Assembly: GCA_024226335.1 (NCBI GenBank)
Contig: JAAELY010000118.1
Coordinates: forward strand, 87,546-151,545
Reading direction: 5' to 3'
DNA: 64,000 nt
From: a bacterium
GTDB taxonomy: Bacteria > Myxococcota_A > UBA9160 > SZUA-336
In this document: positions 46,875 to 54,806 of the stretch, piece by piece
How the letters are laid out: every line of letters begins with the position of its first letter
Numbering within the stretch: the stretch's first letter is position 1
Translations under genes and position numbers: made by a program
The notes under the pieces: generated by a model
Told to the model about the DNA's origin: nothing
Seen by the model: only the letters and a program-made list of their open reading frames with translations
Database searches by the model: none

Positions 46875-48664
46875 TGCGCCGCGTCCAGATCGCTCTCGCG
46901 TTTCTTCTCGTGCTCGCTGCTTCGGCACCCGCGGCAGCTCAGAAGGCCTATTTCGAGATTCCGCGAAGAGAGTATTTCGTTGGGGTGCCGATCGAGATCT
47001 CGCTGGTCGCGGAGCAGTTCGAGGAAGATCCGAGGCCGAAGGTCAAGGTGGCAACACCTGCGGGTGCGGCGCTCACGCAATTCGGTTACGCGCCGAACGT
47101 CTCGACGTCGGTTTCTGTGATCAACGGTCGCATGACCCAGACCCGCTCTGTGCGATTGATATTTCGCTATCGCTTCACGGCCAGTGAACCCGGGACCTAC
47201 AAGATCGGTCCCTTCGAGGTCGAGCAGGACGGCACCACCGCGCGGACCGGGGTCGCAGAGATCGAACTCCGCGAAGTTCCCATCAGCGATGAAGTCATGA
47301 TTCACCTGGAGCTTCCGCAGCGCGCGATCTACCCGGGAGAACGCGTTCCCGCGCGGATCCACTGGGCGATTGCCTGGCGCATGCGCAAGAACATCGCGAA
47401 CTACACGGTGAGCGTGCCTCTGTTTCAATTGACGGATGCATTTCAGTTCGTCGACGAGGAACTCGGTCAGGACGACTCGAGACTCGAGGTCGTGACGCCT
47501 TCGGGTCCGGTCAATCTCAAAGCCAGCCGGGCTCAGCGCAAGATTCGCGATCGCGATTTCATCATCTTCTCGGCCGAACGCACACTCGTACCTCTGCGGG
47601 CCGGAGAATATGCCATGGAGCCCGCACGCGCCGTGGTCAAGGAGGTTACGTCGTGGCGGCGAGGAATCCTGGGCAGTCGAAAGCCCGGGTCGACGCGCAC
47701 CGTGCGCGCAGATGGGCGTCCAATACGACTCGTGGTCAAACCCGTTCCCATGGCGGGTCGACCTCCGAGCTTCGCCGGCGCCGTCGGAGTGGGTTTCAGT
47801 CTCGATGTCAGTGCCGATCGCAGTGTGGTTCAGGCGGGCGACCCGATTACCTTGACTCTGGTGCTGCGCGGCGGCGGCAATCTCGAAGCGGCCGGTCTGC
47901 CGAACCTGGCGAATGCCGGTCTGTCCGAAAGGGAATTCCGACTCCCCTCGGGGGAAAGCGCGGGCAAGATAGATGCAGCGAACAAGACGTTCCGCGTCCA
48001 GGTGCGCGTCGTAGATTCGGCCGTGCGAGAGATTCCCGCGCTCTCGTACTCGTTCTTCGATCCCCAGACCGGGGCGTTCGAAACGGTCGTTTCCCGACCG
48101 ATTGCCCTGTCGGTGCGCGAGGCGAACACGATCACCGCTGAAGACGTGGTGGGCGGGAGTGAACTCCCGGCCGACACGCCATCCGATGAAGAAGCTTCGA
48201 GTGCGGCGCAAGTTTCGCTGCATTTCACGGGAGCAGATCTCGCGATCGTGACGGACCACGCGCGACTCCTGCGCGCACGAAATCAGGTCGGCTTGCCGCC
48301 TGTAGCGCAGACGGCCCTGTACTTGGGCTCATTCGTGTTGGTGGGGCTTGCGTTTGTGGGGCGAAGGAGGCGAGACGCGGATCCCGAGCTCGTGCGGCGC
48401 GCGAGAGTCCTGCGCGAATCTCTTCAGGCGATTCGCAGCGCCTCGGGCGGTGCTCGTTCGACCGCCACAGCGACGATTGCGGAATCGCTGCGCGCGATGC
48501 GCCGCGCCAGCAACGGAGTGCCGTCGGCGGAACTCGAAGCCTTCCTGGCAGAGTGCGAGGCCGTGATCTACGCGCCCGATGGAGGCGGAGACGCAGCACT
48601 GGATGACTCCTTTCACACACGTGCGCTGGAACTCGCGAGAGAACTCGCCGAGGCGGCGAAATGA
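46871..48664 (+). CDS. BatD-like oxygen-tolerance protein
   Basis: A 597-residue protein. A signal peptide (ALAFLLVLAASAPAAAQ) is followed by a series of immunoglobulin-like beta domains (YFEIPRREYFVGVPIEISLV, LIFRYRFTASEPGTYKIG, FSLDVSADRSVVQAGDPITL). A helix near residue 480 (LYLGSFVLVGLAFVGRRR) precedes a helical cytoplasmic tail. This matches BatD. It lies between the BatB-C fusion and BatE with 4-nt overlaps. Confidence 0.88.
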   Translation: MMRRVQIALAFLLVLAASAPAAAQKAYFEIPRREYFVGVPIEISLVAEQFEEDPRPKVKVATPAGAALTQFGYAPNVSTSVSVINGRMTQTRSVRLIFRYRFTASEPGTYKIGPFEVEQDGTTARTGVAEIELREVPISDEVMIHLELPQRAIYPGERVPARIHWAIAWRMRKNIANYTVSVPLFQLTDAFQFVDEELGQDDSRLEVVTPSGPVNLKASRAQRKIRDRDFIIFSAERTLVPLRAGEYAMEPARAVVKEVTSWRRGILGSRKPGSTRTVRADGRPIRLVVKPVPMAGRPPSFAGAVGVGFSLDVSADRSVVQAGDPITLTLVLRGGGNLEAAGLPNLANAGLSEREFRLPSGESAGKIDAANKTFRVQVRVVDSAVREIPALSYSFFDPQTGAFETVVSRPIALSVREANTITAEDVVGGSELPADTPSDEEASSAAQVSLHFTGADLAIVTDHARLLRARNQVGLPPVAQTALYLGSFVLVGLAFVGRRRRDADPELVRRARVLRESLQAIRSASGGARSTATATIAESLRAMRRASNGVPSAELEAFLAECEAVIYAPDGGGDAALDDSFHTRALELARELAEAAK

Positions 48665-49455
48665 TAGGTGTACGTGTTTCGATAATGCTCGTGTTTCTGC
48701 TCTGCTCTTCAGCGGTCGGTGCGCAGACCGCTGAAGAGCGTCTGTCTCGCGCGCTCGAAGCATACGCTCAGGGTTTGGAAGAAGGCGATCGGGACCTGCG
48801 CCTGGAGTCCTTTCGGCGCGCCGAAAGGAACTTTGCGGCGGTCATCGATGACGGAGTCGAGAACGCAGACCTCTATGCGAACCGCGGGAATTCCGCACTA
48901 CTCGGAGAACGCCTGGGACCGGCCGTGCTGGCGTATCGTCGCGCCCTGCAGATCGATCCCGACCATCGCGTCGCCCGCCAGAATCTCGAACACGCTCGAA
49001 CGCTACTGCCCTCCTGGGTCCCACATCCGCAGCCGGCCGGTGTTCTCGACACCTTCTTCTTCTGGCATCGCGCCCTGTCGCCCGGGGAACGCACCGGCTT
49101 CGCCGCGTGGGCGTTCGGCGCCGCCTGCCTGCTCTTCGCCGGAGCGGTCTTCTGGCGCCGTCCCTGGCTGCGCAACCTGGGCTGGATCCCGGCACTTTTC
49201 TGGCTAGCCGTCATCGTTTCACTGGCCTTCGACCGCTTCTCGTCCCGGCCCGACGAGGCCGTGGTCACCACACCGGAAGTGGTGGCTCGCGCGGCGGATT
49301 CGATCAATGCACCCACGCGTTTTTCACGCCCTCTACCGGCCGGGGTCGAGGTGCAGGTACTGGAACGCCGACAGGGCTGGACCCGGGTCGGTCTGGCCGA
49401 TGGGCGCGATGCCTGGCTGGCGGCCTCCGCCATCTCGAGGGTCAAACGGGACTGA
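48661..49455 (+). CDS. BatE-like TPR and SH3 protein
   Basis: A 264-residue protein. A signal peptide (IMLVFLLCSSAVGAQ) leads to TPR-like repeats (NADLYANRGNSALLGERLGP, AVLAYRRALQIDPDHRVARQ). Two membrane helices (WAFGAACLLFAGAVFW, LGWIPALFWLAVIVSLAF) precede a bacterial SH3 domain (LPAGVEVQVLERRQGWTRVG, DGRDAWLAASAI). This is the BatE arrangement with an added SH3, likely contacting peptidoglycan. It is the last gene of the operon. Confidence 0.87.
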   Translation: MIGVRVSIMLVFLLCSSAVGAQTAEERLSRALEAYAQGLEEGDRDLRLESFRRAERNFAAVIDDGVENADLYANRGNSALLGERLGPAVLAYRRALQIDPDHRVARQNLEHARTLLPSWVPHPQPAGVLDTFFFWHRALSPGERTGFAAWAFGAACLLFAGAVFWRRPWLRNLGWIPALFWLAVIVSLAFDRFSSRPDEAVVTTPEVVARAADSINAPTRFSRPLPAGVEVQVLERRQGWTRVGLADGRDAWLAASAISRVKRD

Positions 49456-49483
49456 GCCGACCGGCTTGTTACAATCCGATTCG

Positions 49484-50269
49484 ATGGGTGGACGCGTTTA
49501 CGCAGAAAAGGCCGGGCACGTGGGGACGATCGTCTTCGATCATCCCGAGCGGCGAAACGCCATCTCGGCGCAGATGTGGCAGGAGATTCCGGCTGCGGTG
49601 GCTTCGGTTGCCGACGATTCCGAGGTGCGGGCCGTCGTCCTGCGCGGAGCCGGCGATGTCTCCTTCGTTTCGGGTGCCGATATCTCGGAGTTCGAACAAC
49701 GCCGTGCGGGCGGAGACGGAGCCGCCGACTACGACCGCGTGAGCGGACTCGCCTTCGCCGCGCTTCTCGGGATCGAGAAGCCAGTGATCGGATTGATTCA
49801 CGGCTTCTGCGTGGGCGGGGGCATGGCAATCGCCTTGTCGGCGGATCTGCGTTACGTGGCAGACGATGCGCGTTTCGCGATTCCTGCGGGTCGCCTCGGA
49901 CTGGGGTATTCGAGCGCGTTGCTGGAGCCTCTGACGCTACTCGTCGGTTCCTCGGCCGCGAAGGAGATCCTGTTCACAGCCCGCCAGTACGATGCCAGCG
50001 AGGCTCTGCACATGGGACTGGTCAACGCGGTGAAGCCCAAAGCCGAACTCGAAGACTTCGTTGCCGAGACCGCCGGTCGGATTGCTGCGAACGCGCCGCT
50101 CACGCTGCGCGGGGTCAAGATCGCAGCCCGCGAACTCGCCCACGAGAAGGCCGAAAGAGATATGGGGGCGATCGCGGCTGCCGTGCGCGCCTGTTATGAC
50201 AGTGATGATTACCGCGAAGGTGTGCGCGCTTTTCTCGAGAAGCGTCGGCCGGCCTTCGAGGGACACTGA
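49484..50269 (+). CDS. Enoyl-CoA hydratase/isomerase family protein
   Basis: A 261-residue crotonase. The start is ATG 49484 (MGGRVYAEKAG); the frame open to 49307 overlaps batE and is not used. Oxyanion-hole segments are VSGADISEF and HGFCVGGGMAIALSADLRY. The loop FAIPAGRLGLGYSSALLEPL has no Glu at the two usual hydratase positions, so the reaction may not be enoyl-CoA hydration. It is followed 14 bases later by the NAD-kinase-like gene. Confidence 0.85.
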   Translation: MGGRVYAEKAGHVGTIVFDHPERRNAISAQMWQEIPAAVASVADDSEVRAVVLRGAGDVSFVSGADISEFEQRRAGGDGAADYDRVSGLAFAALLGIEKPVIGLIHGFCVGGGMAIALSADLRYVADDARFAIPAGRLGLGYSSALLEPLTLLVGSSAAKEILFTARQYDASEALHMGLVNAVKPKAELEDFVAETAGRIAANAPLTLRGVKIAARELAHEKAERDMGAIAAAVRACYDSDDYREGVRAFLEKRRPAFEGH

Positions 50270-50283
50270 CAGGGGCATTGGGA

Positions 50284-51003
50284 ATGAGAGTCAGCCTGAT
50301 TGGCAACGATCTCGATGGGCTGCGCAAGCTGCTCTCCCGTTTCGACCTGGAAGAAGTCAGCCAGGACCCCGAAGTCGTGATTTCGCACGGAGGCGACGGC
50401 ACCCTGGTAGGTGCTGAGCGCCTTCTGCCCGGAGTTCCCAAGGTTCCGATCCGCAACTCGGAGGTGTGTCGCAAGTGCAAGCGGCACGAAACGCGCACGA
50501 TCCTGAAGCGCCTCTCGGCTGGCGAGCTGGTGGAGTCCCGGCACGCCAAGGTAGAAGGCGAAATCGCCGGTCGACGAAAACTCGCGATGAACGAGGTCGG
50601 GTTGCACATGGATAATCCGGCTTCGGCCGTGCGTTTCCTTCTGTCGGTCAACGGGCAGGCCTATGTGGACGACGAGATCATCGGAGACGGTCTGGTGGTC
50701 GCAACGCCCTTTGGTTCCACGGCGTACTTTCGTTCGATTACCCGCGGAACCTTCCGCCACGGTCTGGGCCTGGCAATCATGAACTCGGTCAACCCCGTCG
50801 AGTGGGCGGTTCTCGATCCGCGCGACACCATCGAGGTCGAGATCACGCGAGGCCCAGCAGTCATCCTGTCGGACAACGATCCCGAGAAGTGGCCGCTACA
50901 GACCGGGGATGTGGCGGAGTTCCGGCTCTCGAGCAAGGCCGCCCTGGTCCTGGGACTCGACGCGCTGCGCTGTCCTGATTGCCTGCTGATTCGCGCCGAG
51001 TAA
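50284..51003 (+). CDS. NAD kinase-like protein with two CxxC pairs
   Basis: A 239-residue protein of the NAD kinase/diacylglycerol kinase fold. GGDGT is at residues 36-40. The second motif reads GDGLVVATPFGSTAYFRS where true NAD kinases have T-P-T-G-S-T-A-Y. An Asn-Glu pair (AMNEVGLH) and an Asn/Asp-rich C-terminal strand follow. Two cysteine pairs, C62/C65 (VCRKCKRH) and C230/C233 (CPDC), are not part of standard NAD kinases and could hold a metal. A TTG at 50278 is an alternative start. It is likely an NAD kinase, though with changed residues around the nicotinamide site. Confidence 0.8.
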   Translation: MRVSLIGNDLDGLRKLLSRFDLEEVSQDPEVVISHGGDGTLVGAERLLPGVPKVPIRNSEVCRKCKRHETRTILKRLSAGELVESRHAKVEGEIAGRRKLAMNEVGLHMDNPASAVRFLLSVNGQAYVDDEIIGDGLVVATPFGSTAYFRSITRGTFRHGLGLAIMNSVNPVEWAVLDPRDTIEVEITRGPAVILSDNDPEKWPLQTGDVAEFRLSSKAALVLGLDALRCPDCLLIRAE

Positions 51004-51022
51004 GGAAAGAAGCAGAAAACCG

Positions 51023-51093
51023 GACGACTGCAGTGCGATCAGCGACCACTGCAGCGCGATCAGCGACCACTGCAGCGCGATCAGCGACGACTG
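51023..51093. repeat. 21-bp tandem repeat, 3.4 copies
   Basis: GACCACTGCAGCGCGATCAG plus C is repeated: copies start at 51023 (two substitutions), 51044 and 51065 (identical), with a partial fourth at 51086. The array lies between convergent genes and its last part includes the stop codon of the aminotransferase gene. The 21-bp period equals seven codons. Confidence 0.9.
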
Positions 51094-52346
51094 GGCGCGC
51101 CCGCGGGCGGCTGCTCGCGCAACCGGGCCGCGTTTCGGGACAGCTTCGCGAAGGCCTCTGCGATGTCGCCGACATCCGACTCATCGCCCAGGAAGAGTTC
51201 ATGCGGAAGCCAGATCGACTCCTCGTAGGCGGCGTGTCTCGCGCGCGGGAAGCTCAATCCCGAGAAGTCGATGCCCGCTCGCGTCAGTGGATTGGTTCGC
51301 GTGTCCGCAGCCAACAACGGGTCTTCATTCAGTGGCGCGTAGAACTGACCCGAGCACGGCACGCCCTCCGCGCGCAACGCATGGATCAGATGATCTCGGG
51401 GAACGCCGGAAAACGCATCCGCCTGGTAGCGCACGATGAACTGATAGGCCGTGCGCTGCGTGATCCGTTCATCGCGAAACAAGGGTTCCAGACCTGTGAT
51501 TTCCGCAAGGGCTGTTTCCAGCTGCTCGACGCCTCTCTGCCTTCGTCGATGCTGATTCGGTAGACGCACAAGTTGACAACGAAGAGCGGCCGCCTGCCAT
51601 TCGGTCATGCGCAAGTTGTAGCCGAGCATCTGCTCGGGAAACCCGTCGTATCCGACTTCCTTTCGCCCACAGTTCACCAGCGAATTCACACGTTGCGCCA
51701 GCACTTCGTCGTTCGTCGTTACGGCTCCACCTTCCCCCGCAGTCAAGAGTTTCGACGATTGCATCGAAAACGAACCCAGGTCGCCAATCGAACCCGCGCC
51801 GCGCCCGCGCCATTGCGCGCCGTGGGAGTGCGCGCAGTCTTCGACGAGCAACAAGCCGCGCCGCTGGGCGAGGTCTGAGAGGCGATCCATATCGGCCATC
51901 GAGCAGGCCAGATGCACCGGCATCAGGGCTTCGGTTCGCGGTCCAATCGCAGCCTCGACCTGATCGCAATCTATACAGTAGGTGTCGGGGTCGATATCGA
52001 CGAACACGGGGACGGCTCCCGCACCGATGATGCCCCCGGCCGTTCCCACGAAAGTATACGCAGTGGTAATGACCTCGGCGCCCGGCTGGATGCGCGCCGC
52101 CTGCAGAGCGAGCGAAAGCGAAAATGTTCCGTTCGCACAAGGCACCGCGTACTGGGTGCCGATGTACTGCGAGAACTCGCCCGAGAAAGCCCGAGCCTCG
52201 GTGTTCGGGCTGGGAAAGCCACCCCAGTTGCCCGAATCGAGCACACGCGTCAGCGCTTCCCGCTCTTCAGCCCCGAATTCCGGCCAGCGCGGCCAGGCTC
52301 GGGTTCGGACTGAATGGCCGCCGTGGATCGCGAGTTCGCTAGACAC
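51081..52346 (-). CDS. DegT/DnrJ/EryC1-family PLP aminotransferase
   Basis: A 421-residue sugar-aminotransferase-type PLP enzyme. The start is set at GTG 52346, eight bases after GGGAGG; a TTG at 52361 is less likely. Signatures are GTFSLSLALQAARIQPGAEV, TTAYTFVGTAGGIIGAGAV, VDIDPDTYCIDCDQVEAAIG, VEDCAHSHGA, and SFSMQSSKLLTAGEGGAVTT with the PLP Lys. The family acts on nucleotide-linked keto sugars or on AHBA-type intermediates, but no sugar or polyketide genes are next to it. Its 3' end runs into the tandem repeat. Confidence 0.88.
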   Translation of the reverse strand: MSSELAIHGGHSVRTRAWPRWPEFGAEEREALTRVLDSGNWGGFPSPNTEARAFSGEFSQYIGTQYAVPCANGTFSLSLALQAARIQPGAEVITTAYTFVGTAGGIIGAGAVPVFVDIDPDTYCIDCDQVEAAIGPRTEALMPVHLACSMADMDRLSDLAQRRGLLLVEDCAHSHGAQWRGRGAGSIGDLGSFSMQSSKLLTAGEGGAVTTNDEVLAQRVNSLVNCGRKEVGYDGFPEQMLGYNLRMTEWQAAALRCQLVRLPNQHRRRQRGVEQLETALAEITGLEPLFRDERITQRTAYQFIVRYQADAFSGVPRDHLIHALRAEGVPCSGQFYAPLNEDPLLAADTRTNPLTRAGIDFSGLSFPRARHAAYEESIWLPHELFLGDESDVGDIAEAFAKLSRNAARLREQPPAGAPSRR

Positions 52347-52369
52347 CTTCACCCCTCCCAAATTGACAC

Positions 52370-53209
52370 GTGAATCAGCGCCAAAGTACCCTGCTCAGCG
52401 TGCCCAACAAGTACTTCTCCATAGACGGAGTTGCGACCTTCGTCCACCACTCCGGAACGACCACTCTCCCCGGGGTGGTTCCGGATACGCAAGCCGGTGA
52501 GACAGTGGTCTGTCTGCACGATATCGGAGGCAATGGAGCGGAGTTTCGCGGATTGCTCGATGGGCTCGAGGGCGCTCATAGCCCGTTTGCCTTCGACTTC
52601 CCTGGGCACTCGCGTTCCGGGGAACTCGACAGTCTTGGTTCGATCGCGCGCATGGCGGAGTTCCTCGGCGAGTTCTGCTCAGTGCTTGGGCTCGAACGAC
52701 CCGTGCTGCTCGGTCACGGGATGGGGGCCGCCGTCGCATTGCAGTACGCGCTTTCTTCACCCGCCTCGGTTCGAGCTCTCGTGCTCAGCGCTGGAGCGGC
52801 TCGCTTCGATATTCCGGACGATCGCATCGAGGGATTGCGGCGTATCACCGAAGGGAAGGCGCAGCGACAGTTCGATCGCTCGATCTATTCGCCTGCTACG
52901 GGTCCCGAGATCATGCGGGCTTGTTTCATGGAGTCGGTCAAGACCGATCCGCGCGTCGCGTATGGCGACCTGCTGGCGTGCAAGGACTGGGATGGGTCTG
53001 CGGATCTGGGCGGACTCGATCTGCCCGTGTTGATCGTGTGGGGAGAAGACGCGCAAGACACGTCGAAACAGGATTCGGTCCTGCTGGCCGAGAGGATTTC
53101 CGGAGCGAAGAAATTGGAGATTCCGAAGGCGGGGCACGCGTTGCTCCACGAGCAGCCTGCTGCACTGGTCGATGGGGTTAGCGGCTTTCTTTCGGAGCTT
53201 CAGTCATGA
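52370..53209 (+). CDS. Alpha/beta hydrolase fold protein with Gly at the nucleophile position
   Basis: A 279-residue alpha/beta hydrolase-fold protein (GTG start). The oxyanion region is VVCLHDIGGNGAEFR, and the Asp-Phe-Pro-Gly-His motif FDFPGHSRSG is present. The nucleophile elbow reads LLGHGMGAAVALQ, so the Ser of G-x-S-x-G is Gly117. The acid region VLIVWGEDAQDTS and the His in KAGHALLHEQP are kept. It therefore cannot use the usual Ser mechanism. It is the first gene of a catabolic operon, overlapping the thiolase-like gene by four bases. Confidence 0.85.
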   Translation: MNQRQSTLLSVPNKYFSIDGVATFVHHSGTTTLPGVVPDTQAGETVVCLHDIGGNGAEFRGLLDGLEGAHSPFAFDFPGHSRSGELDSLGSIARMAEFLGEFCSVLGLERPVLLGHGMGAAVALQYALSSPASVRALVLSAGAARFDIPDDRIEGLRRITEGKAQRQFDRSIYSPATGPEIMRACFMESVKTDPRVAYGDLLACKDWDGSADLGGLDLPVLIVWGEDAQDTSKQDSVLLAERISGAKKLEIPKAGHALLHEQPAALVDGVSGFLSELQS

Positions 53210-54363
53210 GTTTACGGGGACAGATTGCGATTGCGGGTGTTCACGAGCACCCCACGCGCTGGGCGCCGGACAAGAGCGAATTTCAGATCATGGCCGAGAG
53301 CGCCCGAGGCGCACTCGCGGACTGTGGACTGGATCTTTCCGATGTCGATGGCCTGTTTGCAGCCAGTATGTCGATGGGCGCGATGGGGATCGTATCGCTG
53401 GCCGAGTACCTGAATCTCAAGCCCCGTTACCTGGACGGAACCAATATCGGAGGTTCCTCCTTCGTCTCACACGTGACTCACGCCGCGGCTGCGATTCACG
53501 CGGGCTTGTGCGATGTCGCGCTCGTTCTGTACGGGAGCACGGCTGCTTCGAATCGACTCGCGATCGGAACTGGCCTGGGGGGCGGCCGCGATGCCTCGGC
53601 CTCTTTCGTTTCTCCTTACGGATTGACGACCGTCGGAAGCTACGCGTTGATCGCACAACGCCATATGCACGAGTACGGGACCACTTCGGAACAACTCGCA
53701 GAGATCGCGGTCACGATGCGCAGGCACGCCGGGCTGAATCCGGCCGCCAAGATGCGCGCGCCGATCGATGTACAGGACGTCCTGGACAGTCGGATGATTT
53801 CGGATCCGTTGCACTTGCTGGACTGCTGCATCATCAGCGATGGCGGGGGGGCAGTCGTCGTGACCAGCACCGAGCGCGCTCGCGATCTCGCAAAGCCCGT
53901 AGTGCGGATCGAAGGTTGTGGCGAAGCGGTGTGTCATCCTGAGATCGCCCGACCCGATCTCCTGAAGATCGCGGCGAACCAGTCGAGCGAGCAGGCTTTT
54001 CGCATGTCGGGTGTCACCCACGATGACATCGACCTGTGCACGATCTACGACAGTTTCACGATCACGGTGCTGGTCACACTCGAAAACCTGGGCTTCTGCA
54101 AGCGCGGGGAGGGCGGTTCCTTCGTCGAGGGCGGACGCATCGGACTGGGCGGGGAGTTGCCGATCAACCCCGACGGTGGCGGTCTTTCTTCGAACCATCC
54201 GGGAATGCGTGGCATCTTCCTGGTGATCGAAGCCGTCCATCAATTGCGCGACGAATGCGCCGAACGGCAGGTCGCTGGAGCTCGAACGGCGTTGGTTCAC
54301 GGAACTGGCGGAACACTCGGCGTTGCGCACAGTGGTGCGACGCTGATCCTGGCGAGAGATTGA
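53206..54363 (+). CDS. Thiolase-like protein lacking the Cys nucleophile (Ltp2-type aldolase candidate)
   Basis: A 385-residue thiolase-fold protein. Where active thiolases have N-N-x-C-S-x-G it reads GTNIGGSSFVSHV (residues 78-90), with no Cys nearby. The C-terminal motif is GGLSSNHPGMRG instead of G-H-P-x-G. The segment LCTIYDSFTITVLVTLENLG is kept. Loss of the Cys and a DUF35 protein encoded directly downstream are features of Ltp2-type retro-aldolases that cleave the sterol side chain as beta-hydroxyacyl-CoA. The same product type starts at 63.7 kb. The aldolase assignment is inference. Confidence 0.85.
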   Translation: MSLRGQIAIAGVHEHPTRWAPDKSEFQIMAESARGALADCGLDLSDVDGLFAASMSMGAMGIVSLAEYLNLKPRYLDGTNIGGSSFVSHVTHAAAAIHAGLCDVALVLYGSTAASNRLAIGTGLGGGRDASASFVSPYGLTTVGSYALIAQRHMHEYGTTSEQLAEIAVTMRRHAGLNPAAKMRAPIDVQDVLDSRMISDPLHLLDCCIISDGGGAVVVTSTERARDLAKPVVRIEGCGEAVCHPEIARPDLLKIAANQSSEQAFRMSGVTHDDIDLCTIYDSFTITVLVTLENLGFCKRGEGGSFVEGGRIGLGGELPINPDGGGLSSNHPGMRGIFLVIEAVHQLRDECAERQVAGARTALVHGTGGTLGVAHSGATLILARD

Positions 54364-54407
54364 TGGCCAAGGAAGTCAAACACCCCGAGAGATTGATGGC
54401 CAAGGAA
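54354..54407. repeat. 21-bp direct repeat, 33-bp period, at the DUF35 start
   Basis: Bases 54354-54374 are repeated exactly at 54387-54407. The first copy includes the thiolase-like stop and the first ATG of the DUF35 gene; the second gives a second in-frame ATG. The protein therefore starts MAKEVKHPERL-MAKEIRHPQPT. Confidence 0.9.
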
Positions 54408-54806
54408 ATTCGACACCCGCAGCCGACCTTCGACGAGGAAACCCGCGCGTACTGGGAAGGTGCTGCGCGTGGTGAGGTCGTATTGCAGCGCTGCAGGGAG
54501 TGCGGAACGATCCAGCACCGCCCGCGCGCCCTCTGCGTGTCGTGTTTTTCAGATTCGATCGAACACTTCGTGGCGAGCGGACGCGGGCAGGTACACACGT
54601 TCACGGTTACCCGCCAGAACCAGGCACCGCCTTTCCGGGAAGCCTGTCCCTACGTTCTGGCCTACGTCGAACTCGAAGAAGGTCCGCGGCTCCTCACGAA
54701 CATCGTGGCGTGCGATCCCGAGACGGTGCGCATCGGCATGCCGGTGCAGGTGGACTTCGCTCCGAGCGAGAACGGTCTGGCCGTCCCTAGGTTTCGCCCT
54801 GCATGA
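54363..54806 (+). CDS. DUF35 OB-fold/zinc-ribbon acyl-CoA-associated protein
   Basis: A 147-residue protein. The zinc ribbon has two cysteine pairs (CRECGTIQHRPRALCVSC), followed by an OB-fold (SGRGQVHTFTVTRQNQAP, ELEEGPRLLTNIVACDPETV, IGMPVQVDFAPSENGLAVP). DUF35 proteins bind thiolase-like partners and act as their CoA-binding or stabilising subunit. The start is ATG 54363, overlapping the preceding stop by one base; ATG 54396 is a second possibility created by the duplication. Confidence 0.88.
   Translation: MAKEVKHPERLMAKEIRHPQPTFDEETRAYWEGAARGEVVLQRCRECGTIQHRPRALCVSCFSDSIEHFVASGRGQVHTFTVTRQNQAPPFREACPYVLAYVELEEGPRLLTNIVACDPETVRIGMPVQVDFAPSENGLAVPRFRPA

Noticed and set aside
46847..48259. 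470-codon minus-strand frame opposite batD
   Set aside because: Antisense shadow; batD has a signal peptide, operon overlaps and family features.
51023..51093. Possible CRISPR array
   Set aside because: The 21-bp units are directly adjacent with no spacers, and no cas gene is nearby.
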